64,000 nt of DNA from an uncultured Schlesneria sp. (GTDB lineage Bacteria > Planctomycetota > Planctomycetia > Planctomycetales > Planctomycetaceae), in assembly GCA_903840265.1 (NCBI GenBank), contig CAIMFH010000026.1:1-64000 (forward strand). The letters run 5' to 3'. Positions 8,515-16,071 of the stretch are shown one piece after another. The position numbers and the translations under genes were made by a program. The notes beneath the pieces were generated by a model. It had not been told where the DNA came from, searched no databases, and saw only the letters and a list, made by a program, of their open reading frames with translations. Position 1 is the first letter of the stretch; each line of letters starts with the position of its first letter.

Positions 8515-9993
8515 ATGACGACAGCCTCTCCTGTGGCTCCTGATCTGAAGCAAGTAACCGCACGTTATCGTGATGGCCTTCAAAGACTGATTCACACGGT
8601 TACAACGTCTCCCGATCTTCAGAACGAATCATCCGTATCTCAGTTTCGGCAGAAAACGGCTTCTTTGGACGATCAGATCAAGAAGGTTCGTTCCCGTTGT
8701 GCTGAAATCGTGACTACCAAGGAAAAGTTTCAGCGGCTCCAAAGGGAACTCCAAAAGCACCTTACTGACGTTAATTCGGCGAAAGCAAATCTTGAGGCGC
8801 TTTCGCAGAAAGTGGGAGAGGCAGCATTTCGAGAATTTCTCACTGGTCGATTGACTGAATTCCCCGCTTTGCAGACTCGTCGTGAGATTCAGCGACAGAT
8901 CGACGAACTGTCGCAAGAAAAATCGCAAGTGGACCAAACCGCTAATGCGGGGTTCACCGACAAGGCAAAACAATTTGCTCATTCAACTGCACTGTCTGGA
9001 CGGGTTCTCCTTCTAAAGCAGAAAGTGGCTTCAGCCGACAAGGCGTTGGGATCGGCGGTTCTGGAGTTGAAGCGAGAAGAACAGGTTCTTGCCCAAGAGG
9101 CCATCGACATCCGTGCCAAAGTCAGGGAAGCACGAAAGGCGATTGCAGACTGCGAAGACAAGCACACCGTCGCTGAACGGCATTTGGATGACTGTCGCTC
9201 ACACGCTGTCAAACTTGGTATCGTCGAGGTAGACGTTGCGCACTTCGACGCCGAGTACAAGAAGTGCGCCGAGTCGGTCTTGGCTCTTGAGAGTGACAGA
9301 CTGTCGGCTCGATGGGACTTCGGACAGACGCTCCTCTCGTCTACTCCCGAACCATTTCCGCAGGATCTGCGGCAACTCGCACTTGAGTTGAATCAACTTG
9401 CATCCAAGTATCCAGAAGAGTGTACCAAGTCTGCCGTCGTTCCTTCTCCAAGCAAGAAAGCACAGCATCTGATGGATAACTCCAGCGGTTGGTTTAGGCG
9501 ACTCTGTCTGTTGCTACCATCGTCAAAGCAGGCTGGATTCATCATTGGACGCCACATTATTGTACTTCTTCTCCTTCTCTTCGTCATTGCCGCCTCATAC
9601 GTCGCTTTGAACTACATAAATCCCAGAGGCCGACTTCTGATCGTCGTCTTTGTAAATGATGATGACAAGTCCGCTAAATCCTACGGTCTCGAAGCATTTC
9701 GCCATGCCATATCTCATGGAGGTGAAGTTCATGTACACCTTTCGGATGTCAAAGAACTATTGGCAGCACCAAACGACCTTACATATCGGCAGGTGTTCCC
9801 AAGTGAAGTATGGTTATCGAAAGATGAAAGGCACGTTGGAAGCTGGAATGTGGACCCAAGGTATGTAGTGTTATCGAAGGATCATAGGTTCTTCCCATTC
9901 GGAAGCATGGCCAATTACATAACATCACAAGGATGGAAGTATCACTCAGACTCCCCAATGGCACATAGATACGTTTTCGTAAGAGATTGGTGA
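8515..9993 (+). CDS. coiled-coil membrane protein of unknown function
   Basis: About 492 residues from ATG 8515; the frame is open further upstream, but the earlier part looks non-coding. Residues about 30-300 are rich in Q, E, K and L with long heptad-like runs, indicating an extended coiled coil. A single transmembrane helix (IIVLLLLLFVIAASYVALNY) follows near residue 345. The last 120 residues (from RGRLLIVVFVNDDD) look like a compact alpha/beta domain with many aromatic residues near the end. There is no signal peptide, so the coiled coil is probably cytoplasmic and the C-terminal domain outside, or the reverse. The family is not recognised. Divergence from an Xre regulator and location in an island suggest an accessory, possibly defensive or conflict-related role, which is inference only. 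Confidence 0.7.
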   Translation: MTTASPVAPDLKQVTARYRDGLQRLIHTVTTSPDLQNESSVSQFRQKTASLDDQIKKVRSRCAEIVTTKEKFQRLQRELQKHLTDVNSAKANLEALSQKVGEAAFREFLTGRLTEFPALQTRREIQRQIDELSQEKSQVDQTANAGFTDKAKQFAHSTALSGRVLLLKQKVASADKALGSAVLELKREEQVLAQEAIDIRAKVREARKAIADCEDKHTVAERHLDDCRSHAVKLGIVEVDVAHFDAEYKKCAESVLALESDRLSARWDFGQTLLSSTPEPFPQDLRQLALELNQLASKYPEECTKSAVVPSPSKKAQHLMDNSSGWFRRLCLLLPSSKQAGFIIGRHIIVLLLLLFVIAASYVALNYINPRGRLLIVVFVNDDDKSAKSYGLEAFRHAISHGGEVHVHLSDVKELLAAPNDLTYRQVFPSEVWLSKDERHVGSWNVDPRYVVLSKDHRFFPFGSMANYITSQGWKYHSDSPMAHRYVFVRDW

Positions 9994-10397
9994 CTACTGT
10001 TGAAATCTCGTGTCGAAGAAGGGACAGACGCAGAAGCGGCGTGTAGGAAAGGGTCGATTCAGATGCGGTTGCGCCTTGCAAGCGAGGAATCTGTCTTCAC
10101 CCTCGGCCAGCATTGTCCAAGGGTAAACGCCTGTGATTCGGTGAAAATCCCCGTCCCCCAAACGAAAACCCTCCCGCCATTTTTTTTGGAAATCGCTTTC
10201 CAGAACTTTTTCCAGCCTCATCAAAGAAAAAATCAGACCGTCATGGGGGCGGGTGCCGGGGGGGGGGGATCAGGCAATTCCCAAGGTTTTCGGTCGGAAT
10301 TGTTTGATTCTTAATTCTGCAACGATGTTTGAGCCATTCCCAAGTCCGTGCAATGGTGGCTCATTTGCAGTTGCAGGTCGAGATCCACTCGTGTTCC
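9994..10397. other. intergenic stretch with homopolymer runs
   Basis: About 400 bases between convergent genes. It contains a run of T (about 10181-10188) and a run of 11 G (10258-10268) after ggggcgggtgcc. No reading frame with protein-like composition or clean intrinsic terminator was identified. Confidence 0.5.
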
Positions 10398-10850
10398 TCA
10401 CTGAAGCACCGATGCCAACGCAGCCGTCAACGCACAGCGGGCCGCATCATCGTTCAGCCGATGATCTTCGCCGACTTCGATGAGTTGGGAATCACGGTTT
10501 CGCTCACACAATTCCCGGCTGTCAAAGATCGACACCATGTTGTCCCACGGACAGTGGATGACGACCGATGTTGTCCGCAGTTCTGGTTTCACGCCGCAGA
10601 TCCGCCAAGCGGGGGCCAGCAACACCAGTGGCGTGTCAGCCTCAATTGACATGGCGACTGCACCGCCTCTTGAACTGCCCACGATCACATTGGGATCGAA
10701 CTGATCCAACGCATCTTGGGCGCTTTGCAGCGCACGTTTGAATGACCAGTCCGACAACTTGGGGACCATCACGTCGTATCCCAATGATCGGATGAACCCG
10801 GTCTTCATGCTGCCATCAGATGACAAACCGTGGAGGAACAGAGCCTTCAT
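10398..10850 (-). CDS. small alpha/beta-hydrolase (YqiA/RBBP9-like)
   Basis: A 150-residue single-domain alpha/beta-hydrolase. The N-terminal strand and oxyanion region are visible as MKALFLHGLSSDGS, the nucleophile elbow is GSSRGG with Ser60, an acidic residue lies in the C-terminal part, and the catalytic His is probably in GEDHRLND. The size and motif order resemble YqiA/UPF0227-type esterases, which lack a lid; the substrate is unknown. Its ATG overlaps the stop of the preceding 83-residue frame (10847-11098) by the ATGA arrangement, indicating translational coupling. It lies in the island, convergent with the membrane coiled-coil gene. Confidence 0.75.
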   Translation of the reverse strand: MKALFLHGLSSDGSMKTGFIRSLGYDVMVPKLSDWSFKRALQSAQDALDQFDPNVIVGSSRGGAVAMSIEADTPLVLLAPAWRICGVKPELRTTSVVIHCPWDNMVSIFDSRELCERNRDSQLIEVGEDHRLNDDAARCALTAALASVLQ

Positions 10851-11098
10851 TGATCCTGCCCATCTTTAATCGGTCGGGCCACTCCCCGAACCGTGTCGAA
10901 GACCTCTTTGATTTCAGAATCGGGGAGCGGTTGCAAGTGAATTCTGAGGCGAAAGGGTTGCGAGAAATACCTGCCTGTAACTTCGATGTAGGGCGTCAGT
11001 GCATGGGGTTCACACTGGCTCATTGCCTCTTCGACGAAGTGTTCCTGCATTTGAACGTGGATTAGTCGAACATACTGCGGGTTAAATGCCAGCAGCAC
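10847..11098 (-). CDS. small hypothetical protein coupled to the hydrolase
   Basis: An 83-residue frame from a GTG start (VLLAFNPQYVRLIHVQMQEH), ending in a TGA that overlaps the hydrolase ATG (ATGA at 10847-10850). The product is soluble with beta-strand-like alternation in the middle (YIEVTGRYF, FRLRIHLQPL) and no motif I recognise. The precise overlap with a recognisable gene is the main reason to believe in it. The upstream end abuts the ArsA remnant on the other strand, so the promoter or 5' end may have been altered by rearrangement. Confidence 0.5.
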   Translation of the reverse strand: MLLAFNPQYVRLIHVQMQEHFVEEAMSQCEPHALTPYIEVTGRYFSQPFRLRIHLQPLPDSEIKEVFDTVRGVARPIKDGQDQ

Positions 11099-11145
11099 GT
11101 TGCGGATGGCCGAATTGCCTCGTGACCGGAAGATTACTTCCTAAA

Positions 11146-11223
11146 CCACTAAGCTTGCTGACAAATCCGACGCGACATCTGTTTTTTACCGGCAAAGGCG
11201 GCGTTGGAAAGACCTCATTGTCA
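11146..11223 (+). pseudogene. N-terminal stub of an ArsA-type ATPase
   Basis: The plus-strand translation reads LSLLTNPTRHLFFTGKGGVG then KTSLS, matching the start of arsenical-pump ATPase ArsA (Get3/ArsA family), including the deviant Walker A GKGGVGKTS. The family continues with helix A and DPA/switch motifs, but here the frame runs straight into a tandem repeat (STPSTPSTPFTSSTP), so only about 26 codons survive. There is no ATG at the expected place, so it is not expressed as ArsA. A recombination or insertion at the repeat probably destroyed it. Confidence 0.6.
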
Positions 11224-11283
11224 ACACCCTCCACACCCTCCACACCATTCACTTCGTCCACACCATTCACTTCGTCCACACCG
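11222..11283. repeat. short tandem repeats
   Basis: Two tandem copies of a 9-base unit (ccctccaca-like) are followed by two copies of an 18-base unit (attcacttcgtccacacc). The array directly follows the broken ArsA frame. Confidence 0.8.
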
Positions 11284-11667
11284 AATTCGTTCATTTTGAT
11301 TCCTCTGATTTTTGGTCATTTGATTGCGGCCCGCTGATTGCGGTCCTTCTAACCAACGGTGTTTGTTCTCGACGATTTGAGGCATCGAACGCCGCCAACC
11401 CCTTGTTTGCATGAGGAAATGCACAATTTCACGAGAGATGCCGACAGCTTGAAACTGCATGTCGTGCAGAGGAAGCGGGGCACGCACGGAAGGAGGGCGT
11501 ACACGGTTTAGAACTGCGGAAGACGCCTTCACCCAGCAGGAAAAGTGTCTCGAAGACGTTCGTCACGACTGATCGAAGCTCACGTTGCTGCAACTGGATG
11601 TGGAACTGGAACCCAAAACCCAAGACGGCTAGAATCTGCACGTCTCAATCACGAAAGGGGCAACGAA
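11284..11667. other. intergenic stretch, nothing assigned
   Basis: About 380 bases between the repeat array and the next plus-strand gene. A short direct duplication (gattgcggcccgct/gattgcggtcc, about 11323-11347) is present. The overlapping short frames have no recognisable features. Confidence 0.45.
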
Positions 11668-12081
11668 ATGGGACTGCTAAAGCGATTTCAAGCCGATCCG
11701 CAGGTTCGGCGGTACACGGACGTTCTTCGTTCAGAGATTGCTCAGAGGTCGGTCTACGATATTGTCGAGTTCTTTGACTCGCCCGACACAATCAGGCGAA
11801 TGATCGAGAGCGAGAAGCACCACAACCGTCCGGCGATTGCTGGAGTCGTGAAGGATTTGGAACTCCTGTTCCAGAAACAGGTCAGCGAGGCGAATCAGTT
11901 AGGGGAATCGAAAGCCGAAGGGCCATCAGCGATGCGACGCAACCAGATCATCGGCGTCATCGTCCGACTCGTGATGGAATCGAAAGGCTGGAAGCCAACA
12001 GGGAAGAAGGGATCGCTGGCGGGGCTGTCGTACACATTCAGGCGTGGGGAGCATTACGCCCCCGCAGCCGAACATGATTGA
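11668..12081 (+). CDS. hypothetical island protein
   Basis: A 137-residue protein starting at ATG 11668, chosen because AAAGGGG lies upstream at suitable spacing; a longer frame from 11545 lacks this. It is soluble, basic and helical, with no membrane segment. The C-terminus (VIVRLVMESKGWKPTGKKGS then LAGLSYTFRRGEHY) resembles the end of DNA-binding or phage-associated helical proteins, but I cannot name a family. Its stop overlaps a tiny downstream frame (12074-12127), a pattern also seen further along this island. Co-directional with the cassette beginning at 12815 but about 730 bases away and separated from it by a promoter. Confidence 0.65.
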   Translation: MGLLKRFQADPQVRRYTDVLRSEIAQRSVYDIVEFFDSPDTIRRMIESEKHHNRPAIAGVVKDLELLFQKQVSEANQLGESKAEGPSAMRRNQIIGVIVRLVMESKGWKPTGKKGSLAGLSYTFRRGEHYAPAAEHD

Positions 12082-12147
12082 CCCTTCTGGATTGAAGACT
12101 TGCGCACGTACCCACGAGCCAATCTGAGCTTGGCAGGTGTGTAGGGT

Positions 12148-12243
12148 GTGGTGAGTTCCAACAGACGATCATTTTGTGGCTGTTCAATTCACATGGGGAA
12201 ATTCCCCACGTCCTTGGAACTTCGGCCAAGTTCTTCGGGCTAA
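12148..12243 (+). CDS. possible short peptide, partner of the duplicated repeat
   Basis: A 31-codon frame from GTG 12148 ends in IHMGKFPTSLELRPSSSG and a TAA. The same 18-residue ending occurs at 16188-16243. Within the shared frame the one base difference (gaa versus gag) is synonymous, and the other difference between the DNA copies lies beyond the stop. This hints that the peptide ending is under selection, but two copies give little power. The start is uncertain: an internal ATG at 12193 would leave only 16 residues. Confidence 0.3.
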   Translation: MVSSNRRSFCGCSIHMGKFPTSLELRPSSSG

Positions 12244-12314
12244 CCTGATCGCCGTTTTCTTTGTTTCAAGCAACCACCAACCACACCATACACACCCATC
12301 ACGTTCGCTGCGGC
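12185..12314. repeat. long direct repeat, copy 1 of 2
   Basis: Bases 12185-12270 match 16185-16270 with only two differences over 86 positions. After a short divergent stretch with an indel, tacacacccatcacgttcgc and tgcgg match again (12290-12314 and 16279-16303). The repeat contains the palindrome tggggaa-a-ttcccca. The copies are 4 kb apart, both inside the island. Confidence 0.9.
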
Positions 12315-12656
12315 CATTGGCAGATTGGCAGGCCGGGTTGGTTCTGGTGTGTCCCGTCTGAAACGACTCGCCCAGAAAGCGTGGCCGTTGTGAGGGGTGT
12401 GATGGGATATCCTCATCATGAATCAGCGGCAACATGCTACAACGGACCTTCAGAACTCGATGGGGAACCGACGTTACCCTCGGACATTGTTGACCAAGGG
12501 TTGCTTTAACGGAATCCACGAATCGAAGTTAAGCATTCAAGACGGACAGGGCCAGTTGTGAACTGGGAAATTCCTCAAGCCAAACCTTGAATGCAATACG
12601 TCGGCGGTCTAAGTGGCTGGTGGGGAGCAATGCCTCATGAAAGCGATATACGCAGT
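12315..12656. other. non-coding region upstream of the cassette promoter
   Basis: About 340 bases with no gene that I can support; it precedes the promoter at 12657. Confidence 0.4.
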
Positions 12657-12685
12657 TTTACAAACTAATTAAACGATGGTATAAT
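12657..12685 (+). promoter_or_regulatory. strong sigma-70-type promoter for the cysteine-rich cassette
   Basis: TTTACA (12657-12662), a 17-base spacer and a perfect TATAAT (12680-12685). Transcription would start near 12692, about 120 bases before the first gene (12815). It is the clearest housekeeping-type promoter seen in the island. Confidence 0.65.
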
Positions 12686-12702
12686 AACAGAAGTAATAAG
12701 AC

Positions 12703-12729
12703 CGGCTCTTGTCCATGATCGAAGAGCCG
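12703..12729 (+). promoter_or_regulatory. leader hairpin 1
   Basis: Perfect 8-bp stem CGGCTCTT (12703-12710) and AAGAGCCG (12722-12729) with an 11-base loop, in the predicted 5' leader between the promoter and the terminator-like hairpin. Confidence 0.5.
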
Positions 12730-12749
12730 CAACCGCCAAACGACGAGGT

Positions 12750-12800
12750 AGAGGCGGGGTCTTTTTCCCAAATGGGGTGAAAGACCCCGCCTCTTTTTAT
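12750..12800 (+). terminator. terminator-like hairpin inside the leader (candidate attenuator)
   Basis: Perfect 15-bp GC-rich stem AGAGGCGGGGTCTTT (12750-12764) and AAAGACCCCGCCTCT (12780-12794), followed by TTTTTAT. It ends about 15 bases before the ATG at 12815 and lies downstream of the strong promoter at 12657, so transcripts of the cassette must cross it. This is the layout of transcription attenuation; alternatively it ends an upstream transcript. Confidence 0.75.
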
Positions 12801-12814
12801 TGTTTGGAATTCAA

Positions 12815-13576
12815 ATGGCTGAAAACTCAGGAATCGGGTGGACGGACCACACCATGAACTTCTGGTGGGGCTGTCACAAAGTGTCAACGGAATGCCAGCA
12901 TTGCTACATCGAAGGAATCATGAAGCGTGCGGGTCGTGAACCCTTCAATGGCCCAATCAGGACCGTAGACTGGTCCAAACCGTTCAAATGGGAGCGGCAG
13001 GCCAAAGAACAAGGCAGACGCTTTCGGGTTTTCACTTGCTCCATGTCAGACTTTTTCGAACCCGGAGCAGATAGATGGCGTCCAGAAGCATGGGAGGTCA
13101 TCCGGCAGTGCCCCAGCCTCGATTGGTTGGTTCTCTCCAAGCGGCCTGAACTTATCAAAGACCGTCTGCCTGCTGACTGGGGCGATGGGTATGCCAATGT
13201 TTGGCTGGGCGTGACGTGTGGCATCGCATCATCGCTGCACTGGCTGGACATTCTGAAAACTATTCCGGCTCGGCTGCGATTCGTGTCCGCAGAACCACTG
13301 CTGGGGCCGATTGATTTTCGTCCGTTTTTGGATGGCAGCTTTCAATGGATCATTACCGGCTGCGAACAAGCGGGCGTTGGGAAGCGTCGGGCGATGAATC
13401 TTGATTGGGTCCGTGACATCGACCAGCAGTGCCGACAGGCAGGCGTTCCACATTTTTTCAAACAACGGTACGAAGGTGGTCGGATCGTCCATGACGGGCT
13501 TCTTGATGGGGAAGTGCGGCAAGCATGGCCCGTTTGTCCGTATGCAATGAATGTCGAAAAGGAATTTGTCCAATGA
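12815..13576 (+). CDS. DUF5131 family protein (phage Gp37/Gp68-like, three-Cys motif)
   Basis: A 253-residue member of the DUF5131/Gp37-Gp68 family, common in phages and mobile elements. The start at ATG 12815 gives the family's N-terminus MAENSGIGWTDHTMNFWWGC. The three-cysteine motif WGCHKVSTECQHCY (C30, C38, C41 approximately) is like that of radical-SAM enzymes and probably binds an iron-sulphur cluster. Other family blocks visible are FTCSMSDFFEP, DWLVLSKRPE, NVWLGVTCG, RLRFVSAEPLLGPI and WIITGCEQ. The biochemical role of the family is unsettled; in other genomes a three-Cys-motif partner (TcmP) is adjacent, which is not the case here. The next gene overlaps it by ATGA, so the two are translationally coupled. 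Regulation is probably through the attenuator-like leader upstream. Confidence 0.9.
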   Translation: MAENSGIGWTDHTMNFWWGCHKVSTECQHCYIEGIMKRAGREPFNGPIRTVDWSKPFKWERQAKEQGRRFRVFTCSMSDFFEPGADRWRPEAWEVIRQCPSLDWLVLSKRPELIKDRLPADWGDGYANVWLGVTCGIASSLHWLDILKTIPARLRFVSAEPLLGPIDFRPFLDGSFQWIITGCEQAGVGKRRAMNLDWVRDIDQQCRQAGVPHFFKQRYEGGRIVHDGLLDGEVRQAWPVCPYAMNVEKEFVQ

Positions 13577-14208
13577 TTTCCACAAAAGTGATTTTCCAAG
13601 ATCAAGGTGTTGAGGACCGGGTTCCCTTTGTCGGATTTAACGTGTTGTCTGTGAAGCAGCGGCTCAGGGAAACGCTGACCATTCCCTATTTCGCCGACGC
13701 AATCGTCAACGGTGCAATTGTTCCACTGGAGTACGTCCTCCGTGATGGCGACCAGCTTCAATTCCAAAAGCGATTCGGTATCAAAGGTGGTGATGACCGA
13801 CCTTTCGAGGAGCGGGAAGCCGAAGGGCTGATCCATGCCTACGATTTGGCCGAGATCGTTTCCGCAGTCAAACGCCGCAATCTATCCAAGGATGACAGTA
13901 TTGACCTCATGGCGGTGATGGTCGGCCAGTGGGCTGCTCGAAACTTTGGACAACCAGACTCACAATCCCAAAAGATTCTCTCGAAGATTTTGAAACGTCT
14001 GGAAGCAATGGAATCTGGTGAAGCAGAGCCACGATTGAACTTGATGGAGCAAGTCATCTTGGAAGCCGTGGCCGACAAGGAAATGACCGGCAAACAGATC
14101 GCTATGGAAGCGGGATACAAGTTCAGCGGCCCGCTCCGGGCCACTCTTTCCTCAATGGTTCGACGGAAACTTCTCATCAATGACAGTTCCGGCTACCGCA
14201 GGCTGTAG
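13573..14208 (+). CDS. beta-grasp plus winged-helix hypothetical protein
   Basis: A 211-residue protein whose ATG overlaps the DUF5131 stop (ATGA). The first 75 residues resemble a ThiS/MoaD-like beta-grasp fold: VLSVKQRLRE, then VNGAIVPLEYVLRDGDQLQF, ending QKRFGIKGG. The rest is helical (HAYDLAEIVSAVKRR, RLEAMESGEAEP), and the last 60 residues look like a winged helix (LEAVADKEMTGKQIAMEAGY, LRATLSSMVRRKLL). I have seen similar small proteins in planctomycete mobile DNA but know no function. The Gly-Gly is internal rather than C-terminal, so ubiquitin-like conjugation is not implied. Coupling to DUF5131 suggests joint function, with this protein perhaps sensing or binding DNA. Confidence 0.7.
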   Translation: MISTKVIFQDQGVEDRVPFVGFNVLSVKQRLRETLTIPYFADAIVNGAIVPLEYVLRDGDQLQFQKRFGIKGGDDRPFEEREAEGLIHAYDLAEIVSAVKRRNLSKDDSIDLMAVMVGQWAARNFGQPDSQSQKILSKILKRLEAMESGEAEPRLNLMEQVILEAVADKEMTGKQIAMEAGYKFSGPLRATLSSMVRRKLLINDSSGYRRL

Positions 14209-14320
14209 TCAGGACTTTGTCAGGACTGTTAGACACGGGTTTCGCATCTATCATTCTTTTAAGACCGAGCGACGATGCCCCGGACGAAGTGAATCTCCAA
14301 CATCCTGAACGAGATAAATC

Positions 14321-14851
14321 ATGAAAGACCTGCGAATCAGCGGAACACCGGTTTCGCTGAAGGTACTGAACGTATCGGATATCAAACCGTGTGATGAGTG
14401 CAAAGCCTGCTGTACGGTCGTCGGAGTGAAAGAGTTAAAGAAGTCGAATTACCAGCAATGCCAACACGAATGCGACTCAGGTTGCGCAATTTATTCGGAA
14501 CGTCCCGATTCCTGTCGTGAATATCTCTGTGGTTGGAAATGGGGAATGATTGAAGGCGACGAACGCCGCCGCCCCGATCACCTTGGTGTGATCTTCGATT
14601 TTCAACCATTTCCGCCACCCGGCGCAATTCGGGTTTGGGAGGTTTGGCCCGGTGCTGCGTCCAGCCCCAGAGCGCAATACCTGATTCGGAAACTGCAAGA
14701 CAAATATGAGCAGTCTGTTCTTGTGATTGACCAACAACTTGGTGAAGCGTGCAACATCATTGAACTGCCGGACACGTACTGGAAAGACGCCGAACAATTC
14801 CACCAAGAAATTGAGGACAAGGCACGAGCCGATGGACTCTTTGACCGTTAA
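14321..14851 (+). CDS. YkgJ-like CxxC metal-binding protein
   Basis: A 176-residue protein with the cysteine pattern of the YkgJ/UPF0153 putative zinc- or iron-chelating family: CDECKACC near residues 24-31, then CQHEC, GCAIYSERPDSC and REYLCGW. The second half is variable and contains a predicted C-terminal helix (DAEQFHQEIEDKARADGLF). The metal and biochemical role are not established for the family. The start at ATG 14321 follows a purine-rich segment and gives the whole domain. The end of the gene overlaps a 25-codon frame, the first link in a chain of overlapping reading frames. Together with the DUF5131 and zinc-ribbon proteins nearby it makes the cassette unusually rich in metal-binding motifs. 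Confidence 0.8.
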   Translation: MKDLRISGTPVSLKVLNVSDIKPCDECKACCTVVGVKELKKSNYQQCQHECDSGCAIYSERPDSCREYLCGWKWGMIEGDERRRPDHLGVIFDFQPFPPPGAIRVWEVWPGAASSPRAQYLIRKLQDKYEQSVLVIDQQLGEACNIIELPDTYWKDAEQFHQEIEDKARADGLFDR

Positions 14852-14909
14852 TCAGTTTGCATCCAAAATCACTTTTTTGCCCACTCGAATTGAGAACCCA
14901 CACGAATGA
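14832..14909 (+). CDS. possible 25-residue peptide in the overlapping train
   Basis: ATG 14832 lies inside the end of the YkgJ-like gene (other frame) and the frame ends in a TGA overlapping the next ATG (ATGA at 14906-14909). Product: MDSLTVNQFASKITFLPTRI then ENPHE. It bridges a 54-base gap that would otherwise interrupt the chain. The evidence is positional only. Confidence 0.35.
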   Translation: MDSLTVNQFASKITFLPTRIENPHE

Positions 14910-15139
14910 AACGCACATTTTTTCAGACAGCAACTAAAACCATCACCCTATCAAGGGAAATCGTCGTGGAGTTTCCCGCCGAGATTCATCCAGACGCCAT
15001 CGACTCGAAGGCACTGGATTCGGTCTTGGAACAGTCAGACGTTGACTGGGAAATCGACGATGAAGATTTCGAGTTCGAACATGCGGAATGGGCCGACGCA
15101 GATGATGACGCCGATCCAGATGTGATTTACGAGGAGTGA
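14906..15139 (+). CDS. small acidic hypothetical protein
   Basis: A 77-residue protein. The first half is beta-like and moderately basic (MKRTFFQTATKTITLSREIV), and the second half is extremely acidic (DDEDFEFEHAEWADADDDAD). Such acidic tails occur in phage DNA mimics and chaperone-like small proteins, but no specific family is recognised. Its TGA overlaps the GTG of the next frame (GTGA at 15136-15139), and its ATG overlaps the preceding short frame, so it is embedded in the train of coupled reading frames. Confidence 0.65.
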   Translation: MKRTFFQTATKTITLSREIVVEFPAEIHPDAIDSKALDSVLEQSDVDWEIDDEDFEFEHAEWADADDDADPDVIYEE

Positions 15140-15339
15140 TCGATCAGCCACGCCTTGGCCCGACCTGCAAGCGTCTCGGAATTGAATACGGAAAGGCGTT
15201 GGTGTCGTGGAACGAATATGCGAGCAGACAGAACAAGACTTGGCATCCGGTACTTTCGGGTGGGCAACAACGACCGAGACCCTATCCAAACTGTATGAAT
15301 CGAAAATCTGTAACAAAAACTTTCAGGGACAAAAGATGA
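15136..15339 (+). CDS. small basic hypothetical protein, coupled on both sides
   Basis: A 67-residue frame starting at GTG 15136, overlapping the previous TGA (GTGA), and ending in a TGA that overlaps the next ATG (ATGA at 15336-15339). The product is basic and rich in Arg, Pro and Gln ([20 protein letters not shown], then [12 protein letters not shown]). No family is recognised. A longer frame of the next gene covers part of this region, but the exact fit between neighbours at both ends makes this reading preferable. Confidence 0.5.
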   Translation: MIDQPRLGPTCKRLGIEYGKALVSWNEYASRQNKTWHPVLSGGQQRPRPYPNCMNRKSVTKTFRDKR

Positions 15340-15947
15340 CAACGACAACAACATGCCCCGTTTGCGGCACCGGGATTGGTGAGCCGCACAGGAACGAATG
15401 TGACATCGAACGATGTTCAGTCTGTAGAGGCCAACGAATCTCGTGCGATTGCGAAGGCCACGATCCTATCGAATCCGCTTGGACAGGCGAATGTCCTGAG
15501 AACCTCAGCAATGTTCGATTGGTCCACGAGGACGCAATCCACCCAGATAGCACTTATGGCAAGCGACCGATGGAATGGTTCGTTGGAAGAAAGGTCAAAA
15601 TGGCATTTCAATCGGCCAATTCCGGGGTTGAACACATGTGGGTCGCAGTCAGCCATTTTGATGGGGACGATCTGGTGGGCAGACTCGACAACGACCCCGT
15701 GTTTGTCGAGAACATGGCATCGGGCGACGTGGTGAAACTGAGACGAGTTCAGATCGAGGCCGTCAATCTGAGTTTTGACGAATGGAATGAAGAGGTCGAA
15801 CATCTTCGGGCAAAGGGCGACTATTTCAATCGTTGGCTGGGCCAGCCAGTGAGTGAAAACCACTTCAAAGAAGCCTTTGATGAGGGGCTTACTCCACGTC
15901 AGGCGTTAAATCGCTGGTTGAACTTTGTCCCGTCAAGGAATGATTGA
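15336..15947 (+). CDS. zinc-ribbon protein with DUF2314-like domain
   Basis: A 203-residue protein from ATG 15336, which has CAGGGA upstream and overlaps the previous stop. The N-terminus carries a zinc-ribbon-like array: [11 protein letters not shown], then [20 protein letters not shown]. Residues about 75-135 ([54 protein letters not shown]) resemble DUF2314, a small domain common near immunity and conflict loci. The C-terminal part is helical with WLGQPV and [10 protein letters not shown]. Proteins with this order occur in planctomycete and phage-like DNA, function unknown. The stop is overlapped by the next small frame. Confidence 0.7.
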   Translation: MTTTTTCPVCGTGIGEPHRNECDIERCSVCRGQRISCDCEGHDPIESAWTGECPENLSNVRLVHEDAIHPDSTYGKRPMEWFVGRKVKMAFQSANSGVEHMWVAVSHFDGDDLVGRLDNDPVFVENMASGDVVKLRRVQIEAVNLSFDEWNEEVEHLRAKGDYFNRWLGQPVSENHFKEAFDEGLTPRQALNRWLNFVPSRND

Positions 15948-16071
15948 TGTCGAACGGAGTCAGGAATTGCTGAATTGGTATGGGCTGTTCTTCAGAGACT
16001 CCAGTCGTGATCGGAGATTGCTGGCGGTGAGACGCAAATTGAAGAAGCAAGTTTGGGCATGGGGGCAATGA
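15940..16071 (+). CDS. 43-residue protein in the overlapping train
   Basis: ATG 15940 overlaps the end of the zinc-ribbon gene by eight bases, with AAGGA just upstream as a ribosome-binding site. Product: [20 protein letters not shown] then [20 protein letters not shown] and WGQ, a basic amphipathic helix-like peptide with protein-like composition. Its TGA overlaps the next ATG (ATGA at 16068-16071). No family is recognised. Confidence 0.5.
   Translation: MIDVERSQELLNWYGLFFRDSSRDRRLLAVRRKLKKQVWAWGQ

Noticed and set aside
10258-10268. Run of 11 G as a quadruplex or phase-variation tract
   Set aside because: It lies between convergent genes, in no reading frame I support, and may be a sequencing artefact.
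11082-11294. Minus-strand 70-residue protein with VDEVNG repeats
   Set aside because: The repetition is simply the translation of the short tandem DNA repeat.
12184-12519. Minus-strand frame in the long repeat (TKKTAIRLARRTWPK) as a conserved protein
   Set aside because: In that frame the differences between repeat copies change residues, whereas in the plus frame the one inside the reading frame is silent; the plus frame is the better candidate.
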